Positions 16,002 to 28,369 are shown, counted from the first letter of the stretch. The stretch: 64,000 nt of DNA from Serratia proteamaculans (GCF_008830365.1 NZ_WBKI01000005.1:62001-126000), one strand, 5' to 3'. Numbers and translations are program-made. Notes: generated by a model from the letters alone, not told the origin.

Positions 16002-17243
16002 ATGAATGCAAAAAACCCACGTCGTTCACTGATACTGCGCCTGCTGGTGGTGGTCATTGTGGCTATTGCCGCCGTGCTGATTTGGCATCACTTTAGCGCT
16101 TCACCACCGGCTACGGCTACCGCACCAGGTGCGCGCCATGCAGGTAGCGGCCCAGCGGCCGGTGGCCGACGTGGGGCACCAATGTCACCGGTGCAGGCCG
16201 CGACCGTCACGCAGCAGACGGTACCGCGCTATCTTTCCGGGCTGGGCACCGCCACCGCAGCCAACACCGTGACCGTCACCAGCCGGGTTGACGGCCAACT
16301 GATGGCAGTCCACTTTACCGAAGGCCAACAGGTCAAGGCTGGCGATCTACTGGTTGAAATCGATCCACGCCCGTTTGAAGTACAACTGACCCAGGCGCTG
16401 GGGCAACTGGCCAAAGATCAGGCCACACTCGCCAACGCCCGGCGTGATTTGGCGCGTTATCAGCAACTGGCGAAAACCAATCTGGTCTCGCGCCAGGATC
16501 TGGATACCCAACTTTCCTTAGTGCAACAGACAGAAGGGGCGATCAAAGCCGATCAGGGCACGGTCGACAGCGCCAAACTGCAAATCACCTACAGCCGTAT
16601 CACAGCACCGATCGACGGCCGCGTCGGCCTGAAGCTGGTGGATGTCGGTAATTACATCACCAGCGGCAGCACCACCGGCATTGTGGTGATCACCCAGACT
16701 CACCCTATCGACGTGGTGTTTACCCTGCCGGAAGCCAATATCAGCGATTTGATCAAGGCGCAAAAAGCCGGCCCGGTCAGCGTCGAAGCCTGGGATCGCA
16801 CCAACCAAAGCCAATTGGCGACCGGCTCGCTGCTGAGCCTGGATAACCAAATCGACACCACCACCGGCACCATCAAACTGAAGGCGCGTTTTACCAACGA
16901 GGACGACGCACTGTTCCCCAATCAGTTTGTTAACGCTCGGCTGAAAGTGGCAACCTTGCATGATGCGACCGTTATCCCAACCGCGGCGCTGCAAATGGGC
17001 AACGAAGGCAACTTCGTCTGGACCCTGAGTGAAGAGAACAAAGTCAACAAACACCTGGTCACTACCGGCATGCAGGACAGCCAGCAGGTGGTGATCAACG
17101 CCGGTCTTAACGTCGGCGATCGGGTAGTTACCGACGGTATCGATCGCCTGACTGAAGGCATGCAGGTAGAAGTAGTCACGCCGCAGGCGGCTGCGACAAC
17201 CTCCAAACCCAGCCATCCACCGCGCGCTCAGGGGAAATCCTGA
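16002..17243 (+). CDS. mdtA: MdtA, membrane fusion protein of the MdtABC efflux pump
   Basis: The 413-residue periplasmic adaptor links the MdtB/MdtC pump to an outer-membrane channel (TolC in E. coli). Seen: an N-terminal membrane anchor ([19 protein letters not shown], about 9-27), a flexible glycine/alanine-rich stretch, and the first lipoyl half ([20 protein letters not shown]). A coiled-coil hairpin (about 120-180), the second lipoyl half ([20 protein letters not shown]) and beta-barrel and proximal domains follow. It is first in a six-gene operon; its stop codon shares one base with the mdtB start. The SD-like GGAG is far upstream, so translation may be weak. Confidence 0.95.
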   Translation: MNAKNPRRSLILRLLVVVIVAIAAVLIWHHFSASPPATATAPGARHAGSGPAAGGRRGAPMSPVQAATVTQQTVPRYLSGLGTATAANTVTVTSRVDGQLMAVHFTEGQQVKAGDLLVEIDPRPFEVQLTQALGQLAKDQATLANARRDLARYQQLAKTNLVSRQDLDTQLSLVQQTEGAIKADQGTVDSAKLQITYSRITAPIDGRVGLKLVDVGNYITSGSTTGIVVITQTHPIDVVFTLPEANISDLIKAQKAGPVSVEAWDRTNQSQLATGSLLSLDNQIDTTTGTIKLKARFTNEDDALFPNQFVNARLKVATLHDATVIPTAALQMGNEGNFVWTLSEENKVNKHLVTTGMQDSQQVVINAGLNVGDRVVTDGIDRLTEGMQVEVVTPQAAATTSKPSHPPRAQGKS

Positions 17244-20200
17244 TGCAGGTGATACCACCTAACCCCGGCGGCGGCCCATCCCGCCTGTTTATTCTGCGTC
17301 CGGTCGCCACCACATTATTGATGGTGGCTATCCTGCTGGCGGGGATTATCGGCTATCGCGCCCTGCCGGTTTCCGCCCTGCCGGAAGTCGACTATCCGAC
17401 CATTCAAGTGGTCACGCTGTACCCTGGGGCCAGCCCGGACGTGGTCACTTCTGCCATCACCGCCCCACTGGAACGCCAGTTTGGCCAGATGTCCGGCCTG
17501 AAACAGATGGCGTCGCAAAGCTCCGGCGGTGCCTCGGTAGTCACGCTGCAATTCCAGCTTGAACTGCCGCTCGACGTTGCCGAACAGGAAGTGCAGGCGG
17601 CGATCAACTCCGCCACCAACCTGTTGCCGAGCGATCTGCCCTACCCGCCGATTTACAGCAAGGTTAACCCCGCCGATCCGCCGATCCTGACGCTGGCCGT
17701 AACCTCATCTGCCATGCCGATGACCCAGGTGGAAGACATGGTGGAAACCCGCGTGGCACAGAAGATATCGCAGGTCACCGGCGTCGGACTGGTCACGATT
17801 TCCGGCGGTCAGCGACCGGCGGTACGCGTGAAGCTTAATGCGGCAGCCGTCGCCGCCTACGGCCTTGACAGCGAAACCATCCGCACCGCCATCAGCAATG
17901 CCAACGTCAACTCCGCCAAAGGCAGCCTGGATGGCCCAACCCGTTCGGTCACGCTGTCCGCCAACGATCAGATGAAGTCCGCCGACGATTACCGCCAACT
18001 GATTGTCGCCTACCAAAACGGCGCGGCGATCCGCCTGCAGGATATCGCCACCATCGAACAGGGCGCAGAAAATACCCGGCTGGCTGCCTGGGCCAACAAG
18101 CAACCGGCCATTGTGTTGAATATTCAGCGTCAGCCGGGGGTGAATGTGATCACCACAGCCGACAGCATTCGCGAGATGCTGCCAACGCTGATTAAAAGCC
18201 TGCCGAAGTCGGTCGACGTCAAGGTACTGACCGATCGCACCACCACCATTCGTGCCTCGGTCAGCGACGTACAGTTCGAACTGCTGCTGGCGGTAGCACT
18301 GGTGGTGATGGTGATTTACGTGTTCCTGCGCAACGTGCCGGCCACCATTATTCCGAGCGTCGCGGTACCGCTGTCGCTGATCGGTACCTTCGCCGCCATG
18401 TACTTTCTGAACTTTTCGATCAACAACCTGACGCTGATGGCTCTGACCATTGCCACCGGGTTTGTGGTCGATGACGCCATCGTGGTTATCGAGAACATCT
18501 CCCGCTACATCGAAAAAGGGGAAAAACCGTTAGATGCGGCGTTGAAAGGCGCCGGTGAAATCGGCTTCACCATTATCTCACTGACCTTCTCGTTGGTGGC
18601 GGTGCTGATCCCACTGCTGTTTATGGGTGATATCGTCGGCCGACTGTTCCGTGAGTTTGCCGTGACGCTGGCGGTGGCGATTTTGATTTCCGCCGTGGTT
18701 TCGCTGACGCTGACGCCGATGATGTGCGCGCGTATGCTGAGCCACGAATCGTTGCGTAAGCAGAACCGTTTTTCCGCGGCCTCCGAGCGTTTCTTTGATC
18801 GGGTCATCGCCCGCTACGGCAAATGGCTGAAAACGGTGCTGAATCATCCCTGGCTGACCCTGGGTGTGGCGTTCAGCACGCTGGTCCTCACCGTGCTGCT
18901 GTACCTGTTGATCCCAAAAGGCTTCTTCCCGGTACAGGACAACGGCATTATTCAGGGCACGCTGGAAGCTCCGCAGTCGGTGTCGTTCAGCAATATGGCC
19001 GAACGCCAACAACAGGTGGCGGCAGAAATTCTCAAGGACCCGGCGGTGGAAAGCCTGACGTCGTTTGTCGGCGTTGACGGCACCAACGCCACGCTCAACA
19101 GTGGCCGGTTGCAGATCAACCTCAAGCCCTTAAGCGAACGCGCAGACCGCATTCCGGCCATCATCACCCGCCTGCAGCAGCAAAGCGCGCAGTTCCCCGG
19201 CGTAAAGCTGTATCTGCAGCCGGTGCAGGATCTGACCATCGACACCCAAGTCAGCCGTACCCAATACCAATTCACCCTGCAAGCGATGTCGCTGGACGAT
19301 CTGAGCCTGTGGGTGCCGCAACTGATGGCGGAGCTGAAACAAACCCCGCAGTTGGCGGACGTGACCAGCAACTGGCAGGATCAGGGGCTGGTCGCCTATG
19401 TCAATGTCGATCGCGATTCTGCTTCCCGCCTCGGCATCAGCATGAGCGACGTGGATAATGCGTTGTATAACGCCTTTGGCCAGCGGTTAATTTCCACCAT
19501 TTACACCCAGGCCAACCAGTACCGCGTAGTGCTGGAACATGACGTCAGCAGCACGCCAGGGTTGGCGGCACTGAATGATATCCGCCTGACCAGCAGCAAC
19601 GGCACCATAGTGCCGTTGAGCACCATTGCCAAAATAGAGCAGCGCTTCGGGCCACTGTCGGTTAACCATCTGGATCAGTTCCCGGCGGCCACCATCTCCT
19701 TTAACGTGGCGGGCAATTATTCGCTCGGTGAAGCGGTCGATGCCATCACCCTGGCGGAAAAAAACCTCAATATGCCAAAAGACATCACCACCCAGTTCCA
19801 GGGGGCAACACTGGCGTTCCAGGCAGCGCTGGGCGGCACCCTGTGGCTGATCCTGGCGGCGGTGGTGGCGATGTATATTGTGCTGGGCGTGCTGTATGAG
19901 AGCTTTATCCACCCGGTGACCATTCTGTCTACTCTGCCCACCGCCGGGGTCGGTGCCTTGCTGGCGCTGATGCTGGCCGGCAGCGAACTGGACGTGATCG
20001 CCATTATCGGCATCATCCTGCTGATCGGTATCGTGAAGAAAAACGCCATCATGATGATCGACTTCGCCCTGGCCGCCGAGCGTGAGCAGGGGATGACGCC
20101 GTATGACGCGATTTATCAGGCCTGCCTGCTGCGTTTTAGGCCAATCCTGATGACAACGCTGGCCGCGTTGCTCGGCGCACTGCCGCTGATGCTCAGCACC

Positions 20201-20362
20201 GGCGTCGGCGCGGAACTACGTCACCCGCTCGGGGTTTGTATGGTCGGCGGGCTGGTGATGAGCCAAATCCTGACGCTGTTCACCACCCCGGTGATCTACC
20301 TGCTGTTTGACAAGCTGGCGCGTAACACTCGCCACCAGCCGGATGTGCAGGAGCTGCCGTGA
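17243..20362 (+). CDS. mdtB: MdtB, RND efflux transporter subunit
   Basis: A 1039-residue inner-membrane proton/drug antiporter of the HAE1 class, which in E. coli joins MdtC in a B2C trimer exporting bile salts, novobiocin and other compounds. Twelve membrane helices and two large periplasmic domains are evident from the duplicated pattern. The proton-relay aspartates lie in [20 protein letters not shown] (about 407-408), and the RND motif [19 protein letters not shown] is present near residue 930. It overlaps mdtC by four bases at its end, indicating translational coupling. Confidence 0.95.
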   Translation: MQVIPPNPGGGPSRLFILRPVATTLLMVAILLAGIIGYRALPVSALPEVDYPTIQVVTLYPGASPDVVTSAITAPLERQFGQMSGLKQMASQSSGGASVVTLQFQLELPLDVAEQEVQAAINSATNLLPSDLPYPPIYSKVNPADPPILTLAVTSSAMPMTQVEDMVETRVAQKISQVTGVGLVTISGGQRPAVRVKLNAAAVAAYGLDSETIRTAISNANVNSAKGSLDGPTRSVTLSANDQMKSADDYRQLIVAYQNGAAIRLQDIATIEQGAENTRLAAWANKQPAIVLNIQRQPGVNVITTADSIREMLPTLIKSLPKSVDVKVLTDRTTTIRASVSDVQFELLLAVALVVMVIYVFLRNVPATIIPSVAVPLSLIGTFAAMYFLNFSINNLTLMALTIATGFVVDDAIVVIENISRYIEKGEKPLDAALKGAGEIGFTIISLTFSLVAVLIPLLFMGDIVGRLFREFAVTLAVAILISAVVSLTLTPMMCARMLSHESLRKQNRFSAASERFFDRVIARYGKWLKTVLNHPWLTLGVAFSTLVLTVLLYLLIPKGFFPVQDNGIIQGTLEAPQSVSFSNMAERQQQVAAEILKDPAVESLTSFVGVDGTNATLNSGRLQINLKPLSERADRIPAIITRLQQQSAQFPGVKLYLQPVQDLTIDTQVSRTQYQFTLQAMSLDDLSLWVPQLMAELKQTPQLADVTSNWQDQGLVAYVNVDRDSASRLGISMSDVDNALYNAFGQRLISTIYTQANQYRVVLEHDVSSTPGLAALNDIRLTSSNGTIVPLSTIAKIEQRFGPLSVNHLDQFPAATISFNVAGNYSLGEAVDAITLAEKNLNMPKDITTQFQGATLAFQAALGGTLWLILAAVVAMYIVLGVLYESFIHPVTILSTLPTAGVGALLALMLAGSELDVIAIIGIILLIGIVKKNAIMMIDFALAAEREQGMTPYDAIYQACLLRFRPILMTTLAALLGALPLMLSTGVGAELRHPLGVCMVGGLVMSQILTLFTTPVIYLLFDKLARNTRHQPDVQELP

Positions 20363-23300
20363 AATTCTTCGCCCTGTTCATCTACCGACCGGTCGCCACC
20401 ACGCTGCTGACATTAGCCATCGCCATCAGCGGTGTGATTAGCTTCAGCCTGCTGCCGGTTTCCCCGCTGCCGCAGGTCGACTATCCGGTGATTTCGATCA
20501 GCGCTTCGCTGCCGGGTGCCGATCCAGAGACCATGGCCTCATCGGTGGCGACGCCGCTGGAACGCGCACTGGGCCGAATTGCCGGGGTCAATGAAATGAC
20601 CTCAATGAGTTCACTGGGCAGCACGCGAGTGATCCTGCAGTTTGATCTCGACCGTGATATCAACGGGGCCGCACGTGACGTACAGGCGGCAATCAATGCG
20701 GCGCAAAGCCTGCTACCTACCGGCATGCCAAGCCGCCCCAGCTACCGTAAGGTCAACCCCTCCGACGCGCCGATCATGATCCTGACGCTGACCTCGGATA
20801 CTTACAGCCAGGGCCAGCTCTACGACTTTGCCTCTACCCAGTTGGCGCAGAAAATCGCCCAGACTGAAGGAGTGGGTGACGTTTCGGTCGGCGGCAGTTC
20901 GCTGCCTGCGGTGCGAGTCGAACTCAACCCAAGCGCCCTGTTCAATCAGGGCATATCGCTCGATGCGGTGCGCCAGACCATCAGCAATGCCAACGTGCGC
21001 AGGCCGCAGGGCGCAGTGGAAGACCCTCAGCAACGTTGGCAGCTCCAGGCCAACGACGAGTTGAAAACTGCCGAGGCTTATCGCCCACTGATTATTCACT
21101 ATAACAACGGCTCGGCGGTGCGCCTGAGCGATGTGGCTGCGGTCAACGATTCGGTGCAGGACGTGCGCAACGCCGGGATGACCGATGCCAAACCGGCGAT
21201 TATTCTGGCCATCAGCCGGGCTCCGGATGCCAATATCATTGAAACCGTCGATCGCATTCGCGCCGAATTGCCCGCGCTGCAAGACAACATTCCGGCGTCA
21301 ATACAACTGAATATTGCCCAGGACCGCTCGCCGACCATTCGCGCCTCGCTGGCCGAGGTGGAGCAGTCGCTGGTGATTGCCATTGGGCTGGTGATCCTGG
21401 TGGTGTTTATCTTCCTGCGCTCCGGCCGCGCTACGCTGATCCCGGCGGTCGCCGTACCGGTATCGCTGATCGGTTCCTTCACCGCCATGTATCTGTGCGG
21501 CTTCAGCCTGAATAACCTGTCGCTGATGGCATTGACCATCGCCACCGGCTTCGTGGTCGACGACGCCATCGTGGTGCTGGAGAACATTTCCCGCCACATT
21601 GAGGCCGGCATGAAGCCGGTCAACGCGGCGCTGGTCGGGGTGCGTGAAGTCGGCTTTACCGTGCTGTCGATGAGCGTGTCGCTGGTGGCGGTGTTTATTC
21701 CGTTGCTGCTGATGGAGGGCCTGCCGGGCCGTCTGTTCCGCGAGTTTGCCGTGACCCTGTCGGTCTCGATCGGTTTGTCGTTGATTATCTCACTGACGCT
21801 AACCCCGATGATGTGTGCCTACCTGCTGCGCCACCAGCCGCCGCGCTCGCAGAGGCGAGTACGCGGCTTCGGTAAAATGTTGTTGGCGTTGCAACAGGGC
21901 TACGGTCGCTCGCTGAGCTGGGTGCTTGGCCACTCACGCTGGGTGTTGGCGGTATTTTTAGCCACCATCGCGCTCAACGTGTGGCTGTACGTCAGCATTC
22001 CAAAAACCTTTTTCCCGGAGCAGGATACCGGCCGGCTGATGGGCTTTATCCAGGCAGACCAGAGCATTTCCTTCCAGGCGATGCGCGTTAAGCTGGAAGA
22101 TTTTATGAAGATTGTGCGTGAAGATCCGGATGTGGAAAACGTCACCGGCTTTACCGGGGGGTCACGCACCAACAGCGGCTCGATGTTTATTTCGTTGAAA
22201 CCCCTGTCGGTACGCAGCGATGATGCGCAAAAAGTGATCGCCCGGCTGCGCGCCAAATTAGCCAAAGAGCCGGGAGCCAGCCTGTTCCTGATGGCGGTAC
22301 AGGATATCCGCGTCGGCGGTCGGCAGGCTAACGCCAGCTACCAGTATACGCTGCTGGCAGATGACCTCGCCGCGTTACGTGAATGGGAACCGAAGATCCG
22401 TACCGCGCTGGCCGCCTTGCCAGAGCTGGCAGACGTCAACTCCGATCAGCAGGACAAAGGGTCGGAGATGGATCTGGTTTACGATCGCGAAACCATGGCC
22501 CGGTTGGGTATTTCGGTCTCTGACGCCAACAACCTGCTGAACAACGCCTTCGGTCAGCGCCAAATTTCGGCCATCTATCAGCCGCTCAATCAGTACAAAG
22601 TGGTGATGGAAGTCGCCCCCCCCTATACCCAGGACGTGAGTTCGCTGGACAAGATGTTCGTGATCAACAAGGACGGCAAGGCTATTCCCCTGTCCTACTT
22701 TGCCCGTTGGCAACCGGCCAATGCACCGCTGTCGGTTAACCATCAGGGGCTATCGGCCGCCTCGACCATCTCGTTTAACCTGCCGGATGGCGGCAGCCTG
22801 TCCGATGCCACCGCCGCCGTGGAACGCACCATGACGGCACTCGGCGTCCCCGCCACCGTGCGCGGTGCCTTCGCCGGTACCGCACAGGTGTTCCAGGAAA
22901 CGCTGAAATCCCAGTTGCTGCTGATCGCCGCTGCCATCGCCACGGTGTATATCGTGCTTGGCATTCTCTACGAAAGCTATATTCACCCGCTGACCATCCT
23001 GTCCACCCTGCCCTCTGCCGGCGTGGGGGCGCTGCTGGCGCTGGAGCTATTTGGCGCGCCGTTCAGCCTGATAGCGCTGATTGGCATTATGTTGTTGATC
23101 GGTATTGTGAAGAAAAACGCCATCATGATGGTCGACTTTGCCCTGGATGCACAGCGCAACGGCGGCATTAGTGCGCGAGACGCCATTTTCCAGGCATGCC
23201 TGCTGCGCTTCAGACCTATCATGATGACCACGCTGGCGGCGCTGTTCGGTGCATTGCCGTTGGTACTGACCCACGGTGACGGCGCAGAATTGCGCCAGCC

Positions 23301-23439
23301 GCTCGGTATCACCATCGCAGGCGGCCTGATCGTCAGCCAACTGTTGACGCTGTACACCACCCCGGTGATTTACCTGTATTTTGACCGGCTGCAGATGAAG
23401 TTCCGTCGCGGCAAGAAACTGGATCCTTTGCCCCAATAA
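20359..23439 (+). CDS. mdtC: MdtC, RND efflux transporter subunit
   Basis: The 1026-residue partner of MdtB starts [20 protein letters not shown] inside the last codons of mdtB. It keeps the proton-relay pair ([20 protein letters not shown]) and [19 protein letters not shown]. In E. coli MdtB and MdtC are not interchangeable: MdtC is the main drug-binding subunit and MdtB the main proton path. mdtD starts ten bases after its stop. Confidence 0.95.
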   Translation: MKFFALFIYRPVATTLLTLAIAISGVISFSLLPVSPLPQVDYPVISISASLPGADPETMASSVATPLERALGRIAGVNEMTSMSSLGSTRVILQFDLDRDINGAARDVQAAINAAQSLLPTGMPSRPSYRKVNPSDAPIMILTLTSDTYSQGQLYDFASTQLAQKIAQTEGVGDVSVGGSSLPAVRVELNPSALFNQGISLDAVRQTISNANVRRPQGAVEDPQQRWQLQANDELKTAEAYRPLIIHYNNGSAVRLSDVAAVNDSVQDVRNAGMTDAKPAIILAISRAPDANIIETVDRIRAELPALQDNIPASIQLNIAQDRSPTIRASLAEVEQSLVIAIGLVILVVFIFLRSGRATLIPAVAVPVSLIGSFTAMYLCGFSLNNLSLMALTIATGFVVDDAIVVLENISRHIEAGMKPVNAALVGVREVGFTVLSMSVSLVAVFIPLLLMEGLPGRLFREFAVTLSVSIGLSLIISLTLTPMMCAYLLRHQPPRSQRRVRGFGKMLLALQQGYGRSLSWVLGHSRWVLAVFLATIALNVWLYVSIPKTFFPEQDTGRLMGFIQADQSISFQAMRVKLEDFMKIVREDPDVENVTGFTGGSRTNSGSMFISLKPLSVRSDDAQKVIARLRAKLAKEPGASLFLMAVQDIRVGGRQANASYQYTLLADDLAALREWEPKIRTALAALPELADVNSDQQDKGSEMDLVYDRETMARLGISVSDANNLLNNAFGQRQISAIYQPLNQYKVVMEVAPPYTQDVSSLDKMFVINKDGKAIPLSYFARWQPANAPLSVNHQGLSAASTISFNLPDGGSLSDATAAVERTMTALGVPATVRGAFAGTAQVFQETLKSQLLLIAAAIATVYIVLGILYESYIHPLTILSTLPSAGVGALLALELFGAPFSLIALIGIMLLIGIVKKNAIMMVDFALDAQRNGGISARDAIFQACLLRFRPIMMTTLAALFGALPLVLTHGDGAELRQPLGITIAGGLIVSQLLTLYTTPVIYLYFDRLQMKFRRGKKLDPLPQ

Positions 23440-23449
23440 TGGCTGATTG

Positions 23450-24880
23450 ATGCTTATAAAACACACTGCTTCAGTACAGTGGCAACTCTGGATTGTGGCG
23501 TTCGGCTTCTTTATGCAGACGCTGGACACCACCATCGTCAACACCGCCCTGCCGTCGATGGCTGTCAGCCTGGGGGAGAATCCGCTGCGCATGCAATCGG
23601 TGATCGTCTCCTACGTACTGACGGTGGCGGTGATGCTGCCTGCCAGCGGCTGGCTGGCGGATCGGGTTGGCGTGCAGCGGGTGTTCTTCAGTGCCATCGT
23701 GCTGTTCACTCTGGGATCGATCCTCTGTGCCCGTTCCGAAACCCTGAATGAGCTGATCGCCTCGCGCGTAGTCCAGGGCATCGGCGGCGCGATGATGGTG
23801 CCGGTCGGTCGGCTGACGGTGATGAAAATCGTCCCGCGCGAACAGTATATGGCGGCGATGACCTTTGTTACCCTACCCGGCCAAATCGGCCCGCTAATGG
23901 GGCCGGCACTGGGCGGCTTTTTGGTGCAGTACGCCAGTTGGCACTGGATTTTCCTGATCAATATTCCGGTGGGGATCGCCGGGGCCATCGCCACACTGCT
24001 GCTGATGCCCAACTACCGCATGCAGACCCGGCGCTTCGACATCAGCGGTTTTATCATGCTGGCTATCGGTATGGCGACGTTGACGCTGGCGCTTGACGGC
24101 CACAAGGGAATGGGGTTGTCGGCCACCGCCATCGGCGGCCTGGTGGTAGCTGGCGTAGCGGCGCTGGCCGGTTACTGGTGGCATGCTCACGGCAACAACC
24201 GGGCGCTGTTCTCACTGCGGTTGTTCAAAACCCAGACCTATAAAGTTGGGTTGACGGCCAGCCTGCTGGGCCGTATCGGCAGCGGCATGTTGCCGTTTAT
24301 GACGCCGCTGTTTATGCAGGTCGGCATGGGGTTTTCCCCGTTCCACGCCGGGTTGATGATGATCCCGATGATTATTGGCAGCATGGGGATGAAGCGCATC
24401 GTGGTGCGAGTGGTTAACCGTTTCGGTTACCGCAACGTGCTGGTGGCCGCAACGCTGATGCTGGCGTTGATCAGCCTGAGTTTTCCACTGGTCGCCATGC
24501 TCGGCTGGATCTGGCTGTTGCCGGTGGTATTGTTCTTCCAGGGCATGGTCAACTCGCTACGCTTCTCGGCCATGAATACCCTGACGCTGAAAGATTTGCC
24601 TGATCGGCTTGCCAGCAGCGGCAACAGCCTGCTGTCGATGGTGATGCAACTGTCGATGAGCCTTGGCGTCAGCATCGCCGGTATTCTGATCGGCAGCTTT
24701 GCCCATCAGCAGGTGATCACCGACAGCCCGGCGATTCACAGCACCTTTATTTACAGCTACTGCTGCATGGCGTTAATCATCGCCCTGCCTGCGCTAGCCT
24801 TCGCCCGTGTCCCGGCCGATACCACGACTAACCGTACGCTGACCAAAGAGCCGGGGACCGGCTCCACGAGGTTGCAATGA
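23450..24880 (+). CDS. mdtD: MdtD, major facilitator superfamily transporter
   Basis: The 476-residue protein has 14 predicted membrane helices (DHA2 type). Start ATG 23450 is chosen over TTG 23447. Motifs: [20 protein letters not shown] in helix 1 and [15 protein letters not shown], the MFS loop 2-3 signature. In E. coli mdtD is not needed for MdtABC drug efflux and has been proposed to export iron-citrate or similar compounds. It overlaps baeS by four bases (ATGA). Confidence 0.93.
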   Translation: MLIKHTASVQWQLWIVAFGFFMQTLDTTIVNTALPSMAVSLGENPLRMQSVIVSYVLTVAVMLPASGWLADRVGVQRVFFSAIVLFTLGSILCARSETLNELIASRVVQGIGGAMMVPVGRLTVMKIVPREQYMAAMTFVTLPGQIGPLMGPALGGFLVQYASWHWIFLINIPVGIAGAIATLLLMPNYRMQTRRFDISGFIMLAIGMATLTLALDGHKGMGLSATAIGGLVVAGVAALAGYWWHAHGNNRALFSLRLFKTQTYKVGLTASLLGRIGSGMLPFMTPLFMQVGMGFSPFHAGLMMIPMIIGSMGMKRIVVRVVNRFGYRNVLVAATLMLALISLSFPLVAMLGWIWLLPVVLFFQGMVNSLRFSAMNTLTLKDLPDRLASSGNSLLSMVMQLSMSLGVSIAGILIGSFAHQQVITDSPAIHSTFIYSYCCMALIIALPALAFARVPADTTTNRTLTKEPGTGSTRLQ

Positions 24881-26259
24881 AAATAGGCATTACCGGTAAA
24901 CTGTTCATGGCGATCTTCGCCACCTGCATGCTGGTGCTCATCACCATGCATTGGGGTGTGCGTGTCAGTTTCGAACGCGGTTTTATCGACTACATCAAGA
25001 ACAGCAACGAACAACGTATCAACATGCTGGGTGAAGCGCTGGAAGAACAATATAGCCGCCACGGCAACTGGGTCTTTCTGCGCAATAACGATCAGGTGGT
25101 TTACCAGATCATGCGTTCGTTCGAACAGAACAGCGACAGCAGCCACAATCTGCCGCCCAAGGGCTGGCGCACCCAATTCTGGGTGGTAGACAGCCAGTTT
25201 AACCGGCTGGTTGGGCATTCTGGCCCGCTGCCGAAGGAAGGCCCGCGCCATCCGATCCGCTACAACAATGAAATTGTCGGCTGGGTGATCACCACCCCGG
25301 TTGAGAGGTTGACGCGCAATACCGACATCAACTTCGACCAACAGCAAAGGCGCACCAGTTGGATGATTGTCGCCCTCTCCACGCTGTTGGCAGCGGCGGT
25401 GACCTGGCTGATGTCGCGCGGGTTACTGGCGCCGGTCAAACGCCTGGTAGCAGGTACTCATCGGCTGGCCGCGGGGGATTTCGGCACCCGCGTGGCCGTC
25501 AGCAGCCAGGATGAACTGGGGCGACTGGCGCAGGACTTTAACCAGCTCGCCACCTCACTGGAAAAAAATGAACAGATGCGGCGCGCCGTGATGGCCGACG
25601 TCTCGCACGAATTACGTACCCCGCTGGCGGTGTTGCGCGGCGAACTTGAAGCCTTGCAAGACGGCGTGCGCCAACCCACCCCGGCCTCACTCAGCTCATT
25701 GCTGGCAGAAGTCACCACCCTGACCAAGCTGGTAGATGACCTGCACCAACTGTCGTTATCCGATCTCGGCGCGCTCGCTTACCGTAAATCACCAGTCGAC
25801 TGTGTGCACTTGCTGCAAATTGCAGTCGCCAGCTTCCGCGACCGGTTCCGCGCCAAAGGGCTGGAAATCGTGACTCTGTTGCCTGAACAGGCACCGCTGT
25901 TTGGCGATCCGGACAGGCTTAATCAGCTATTTAACAACCTGTTGGAAAACAGTCTGCGTTATACCGACGCCGGCGGTAAGCTGGAAATCGGTGCAGAGCC
26001 GTTGCCGGGCCGCCTGCGGATTTACTGGCAGGACAGCGCGCCGGGTGTCAATGATGAGCAACTGGCACGCATTTTCGAACGCTTCTACCGTACCGAAGGT
26101 TCGCGTAATCGTGCCAGCGGCGGCTCCGGACTGGGGCTGTCGATCTGTCAAAACATAGTGGAAGCACACAACGGGACGATCTACGCACAGCACTCGCCTT
26201 TGGGCGGCGTGCGGATTACAGTAGAATTCGCCATCCCGGTAATGAATAAGGCGTCATGA
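24877..26259 (+). CDS. baeS: BaeS, envelope-stress sensor histidine kinase
   Basis: The 460-residue inner-membrane kinase responds in E. coli to indole, flavonoids, misfolded envelope proteins and zinc or copper excess. Domains: membrane helix 1 (about 8-28), periplasmic sensor (30-160), helix 2 (161-180), HAMP (181-234), phosphoacceptor H244 in [15 protein letters not shown], ATPase N-box [14 protein letters not shown], and G-boxes [10 protein letters not shown] and GGSGLGLSI. It overlaps mdtD and baeR by four bases each. Confidence 0.95.
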   Translation: MKIGITGKLFMAIFATCMLVLITMHWGVRVSFERGFIDYIKNSNEQRINMLGEALEEQYSRHGNWVFLRNNDQVVYQIMRSFEQNSDSSHNLPPKGWRTQFWVVDSQFNRLVGHSGPLPKEGPRHPIRYNNEIVGWVITTPVERLTRNTDINFDQQQRRTSWMIVALSTLLAAAVTWLMSRGLLAPVKRLVAGTHRLAAGDFGTRVAVSSQDELGRLAQDFNQLATSLEKNEQMRRAVMADVSHELRTPLAVLRGELEALQDGVRQPTPASLSSLLAEVTTLTKLVDDLHQLSLSDLGALAYRKSPVDCVHLLQIAVASFRDRFRAKGLEIVTLLPEQAPLFGDPDRLNQLFNNLLENSLRYTDAGGKLEIGAEPLPGRLRIYWQDSAPGVNDEQLARIFERFYRTEGSRNRASGGSGLGLSICQNIVEAHNGTIYAQHSPLGGVRITVEFAIPVMNKAS

Positions 26260-26975
26260 TGGAAACCCAGAACCAGCCGTTGCAAATTATGATTGTTGAA
26301 GACGAACCCAAACTTGGCCAACTGCTGGTGGACTACCTGCAGGCCGCAGGGTACGCCACGCGCTGGCTGACCAATGGCAGCGAAGTCGTGCCGGCAGTGC
26401 ATGAACGAGCCCCCGCACTGATCCTGCTGGATCTGATGCTGCCGGGCTCCGATGGGCTGACCGTCTGCCGCGAACTACGCCGCTTTACCGACATTCCTGT
26501 GGTGATGGTGACAGCGAAAATTGAAGAAATTGATCGCCTGCTGGGGCTGGAAATCGGCGCAGATGATTACATCTGCAAACCTTACAGCCCACGTGAAGTG
26601 GTCGCCCGGGTGAAAACCATTTTGCGCCGTTGCTACCGCCCGCTGGATAATACGCAGGAAGAAACCCAGCTTCATATTGATGAGCCGCGCTTTCAGGCCA
26701 GCTATCAGGGCCAAATGCTGGATCTCACCCCTGCGGAATTCCGCCTGCTGAAAACGCTGGCCAGCCAGCCGGGCAACGTGTTCTCACGCGAGCAACTGCT
26801 GAATAATCTGTATGACGACTACCGGGTGGTGACCGACCGCACTATCGACAGCCATATCAAAAACCTGCGGCGCAAGCTGGAGCTGATCGACGGCGAAAAA
26901 TCCTTTATCCGCTCGGTGTATGGCGTGGGTTACCGCTGGGAAGCCGAAGCCTGTCGGCTGGTGAATGGGCTGTAA
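26256..26975 (+). CDS. baeR: BaeR, OmpR-type response regulator
   Basis: The 239-residue regulator has an N-terminal receiver (acidic pocket in [11 protein letters not shown], phosphoacceptor D59 in [13 protein letters not shown], lysine in [10 protein letters not shown]). A C-terminal winged helix follows ([20 protein letters not shown] and [18 protein letters not shown]). Phosphorylated BaeR activates the mdt operon and spy in E. coli. Two adjacent ATG codons (26256 and 26259) are possible; both overlap the baeS stop. Its stop lies six bases from the end of the convergent vapC. Confidence 0.95.
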   Translation: MMETQNQPLQIMIVEDEPKLGQLLVDYLQAAGYATRWLTNGSEVVPAVHERAPALILLDLMLPGSDGLTVCRELRRFTDIPVVMVTAKIEEIDRLLGLEIGADDYICKPYSPREVVARVKTILRRCYRPLDNTQEETQLHIDEPRFQASYQGQMLDLTPAEFRLLKTLASQPGNVFSREQLLNNLYDDYRVVTDRTIDSHIKNLRRKLELIDGEKSFIRSVYGVGYRWEAEACRLVNGL

Positions 26976-26981
26976 CCGGTT

Positions 26982-27368
26982 CTAGGTCCAGTCTTCGACC
27001 CTCAGCCCCGGCACCATGGCGAACGCCTTATCATTAGTCACTATTGTCGCACCACGGCTCTGCGCGTGTGCGGCAATAAGCTGCTCCAAAGCCCCCATTA
27101 CTCGCCCCTTTTTCGCCATATCCGCCCGCATAGTTCCGTAGCAATGCGCGGCTTCCCGGTCCCAGGCATACACCGTCACGGAATCCAGGAATGCCGCCAC
27201 GGTCGCTTTCAGCGCCAAACTTTGCCGCTTGGCTACGCCATACAACAATTCCGCCTCCGTGATACTGGAAATACAGACCGCAGACGGTGGGATCTTTTCC
27301 ATTACACGCAATAAGCGGGGATGCCGACGGAACAGTTGGCTGACCGTATTGGTATCAAACATGTACAT
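26982..27368 (-). CDS. vapC: VapC, PIN-domain ribonuclease toxin
   Basis: The 128-residue PIN-domain protein resembles the enterobacterial VapC that cuts initiator tRNA-fMet. Acidic active-site residues are seen in MYMFDTNTVSQLF (D5), SITEAELLYG (glutamate near 40) and TNDKAF near the C-terminus. The third acidic position, normally aspartate in GPFDQMIAGHA-type segments, is glutamate here (GALEQLIAAHA), which may alter activity. It starts two bases after the vapB stop, with the ribosome site GAGGAAGAG made from the end of vapB, so expression is coupled to the antitoxin. The pair interrupts the E. coli order baeR-yegP. Confidence 0.9.
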   Translation of the reverse strand: MYMFDTNTVSQLFRRHPRLLRVMEKIPPSAVCISSITEAELLYGVAKRQSLALKATVAAFLDSVTVYAWDREAAHCYGTMRADMAKKGRVMGALEQLIAAHAQSRGATIVTNDKAFAMVPGLRVEDWT

Positions 27369-27370
27369 GC

Positions 27371-27634
27371 TTACTCTTCCTCGCCGAACGGATCGCGGAT
27401 GGCGATCCCCTGTTGACGATCCTCAGCCACCAGGAAGTCCTGCGGCACCTGAGTTTGCTCGATCATCTGCAGCAGTGGAGCCCAACTGTCAGGTTTTGCC
27501 GGATACTTTGATAAAATCACGTTTCCCTCCCGATCGCGGCGGATATACACACGATCTGTATCAAATTCGAATTCCACGGGTAATCTCACCGCTTGATTTC
27601 TGCCGTTTTTAAACAGCTTCGCGACTCTTTCCAT
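27371..27634 (-). CDS. vapB: VapB, antitoxin
   Basis: The 87-residue protein starts MERVAKLFKNGRNQAVRLP, a typical AbrB/SpoVT swapped-hairpin DNA-binding domain (about 1-50). A C-terminal tail follows (WAPLLQMIEQ to DPFGEEE) that would wrap VapC. ATG 27634 lies six bases from GGAG, whereas ATG 27640 abuts it. As in other vapBC operons, the antitoxin comes first and probably represses its own promoter together with VapC. Longer frames upstream are not supported. Confidence 0.9.
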   Translation of the reverse strand: MERVAKLFKNGRNQAVRLPVEFEFDTDRVYIRRDREGNVILSKYPAKPDSWAPLLQMIEQTQVPQDFLVAEDRQQGIAIRDPFGEEE

Positions 27635-27791
27635 TTTCATCTCCTCTGACAGGCATAGGCCAAAGCATGTGCCTGTTGAGCTTCGATGCCAAGATGCTGT
27701 GCTTGTTTTTTGAACGCCAATGACGCAGCGAGCCAACCTTAACGTGGCGTGACCGTCGGTGAAATACTGCCCTGGCAAAAATGCGGCCAGC

Positions 27792-27900
27792 TGCGCAGAC
27801 TTTCTGCGCATCACAATCCCCCATTAGCTTCTCGTGCTGCAGCACTATCCGCTGGTTAAAACTCAACGCCAGCGCAAAAAAATCGCCTGTTTTTTGCGCT
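27792..27900. repeat. Two perfect inverted repeats between vapB and yegP
   Basis: The 354-base gap 27635-27988 holds TGCGCAG/CTGCGCA (27792-27798 and 27804-27810) and AGCGCAAAAAA/TTTTTTGCGCT (27871-27881 and 27890-27900). The second is an 11-bp perfect stem with an 8-base loop. They lie too far from vapB (over 150 bases) to be a standard vapBC operator. They may be a transcription barrier or the boundary of the inserted module. No gene is supported in the gap. Confidence 0.5.
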
Positions 27901-27988
27901 ATGGTGCGCAAGTCATGTTTATTAGCCGCCCAATTTCAAGCTATTGGCTACACTTACATCACTTATCGGAACCCACAGGAGAGGAACC

Positions 27989-28327
27989 ATGGCAATCGGT
28001 CACTATGAGCTGAAAAAAGCAAAGAATGGACAGTACCACTTCAACCTGAAAGCCAGTAATGGTGAAATTATTCTGGCCAGTGAGATGTACGCCAGCAAGG
28101 CCTCGGCGGAAAATGGCATTGCCTCAGTGCAAACCAATTCCCCTCATGAAGCGCAGTACGAACTGAAACACAGCACCAGCAATCAGCCTTACTTTGTACT
28201 GAAAGCCAAGAACCATCAGGTGATCGGCGTCAGTGAAATGTACAGCTCTGAAACAGCAGCAAAAAACGGTATTCAGTCGGTGATCAAGAACGGCCCGAGC
28301 ACCGATGTGCGCGATTTGAGCGCATAA
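27989..28327 (+). CDS. yegP: YegP, duplicated DUF1508 protein
   Basis: The 112-residue protein starts MAIGHYELKKAKNGQYHFNL after AGGAG. Two copies of a roughly 50-residue domain are seen: FNLKASNGEIILASEMYASK...NGIASV and FVLKAKNHQVIGVSEMYSSE...NGIQSV. DUF1508 proteins are small, soluble and of unknown function. E. coli YegP has the same architecture and the same neighbour yegQ. A strong terminator follows. Confidence 0.92.
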   Translation: MAIGHYELKKAKNGQYHFNLKASNGEIILASEMYASKASAENGIASVQTNSPHEAQYELKHSTSNQPYFVLKAKNHQVIGVSEMYSSETAAKNGIQSVIKNGPSTDVRDLSA

Positions 28328-28340
28328 CTTCATCTGGGCG

Positions 28341-28369
28341 ACGCGCGATGGCTGCCATCGCGCGTTTTT
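28341..28369 (+). terminator. Rho-independent terminator of yegP
   Basis: ACGCGCGATGG (28341-28351) pairs perfectly with CCATCGCGCGT (28355-28365) around a CTG loop, and TTTTT follows (28365-28369). An 11-bp GC-rich stem with a T-run is a textbook terminator. Confidence 0.9.

Noticed and set aside
24757-25347. 196-codon frame antisense to mdtD/baeS
   Set aside because: Covers the well-supported mdtD-baeS overlap on the other strand; no motif.
27609-27911. 100-codon frame overlapping the vapB start region
   Set aside because: Overlaps vapB in another frame, lacks a ribosome site and family pattern, and spans the inverted repeats.
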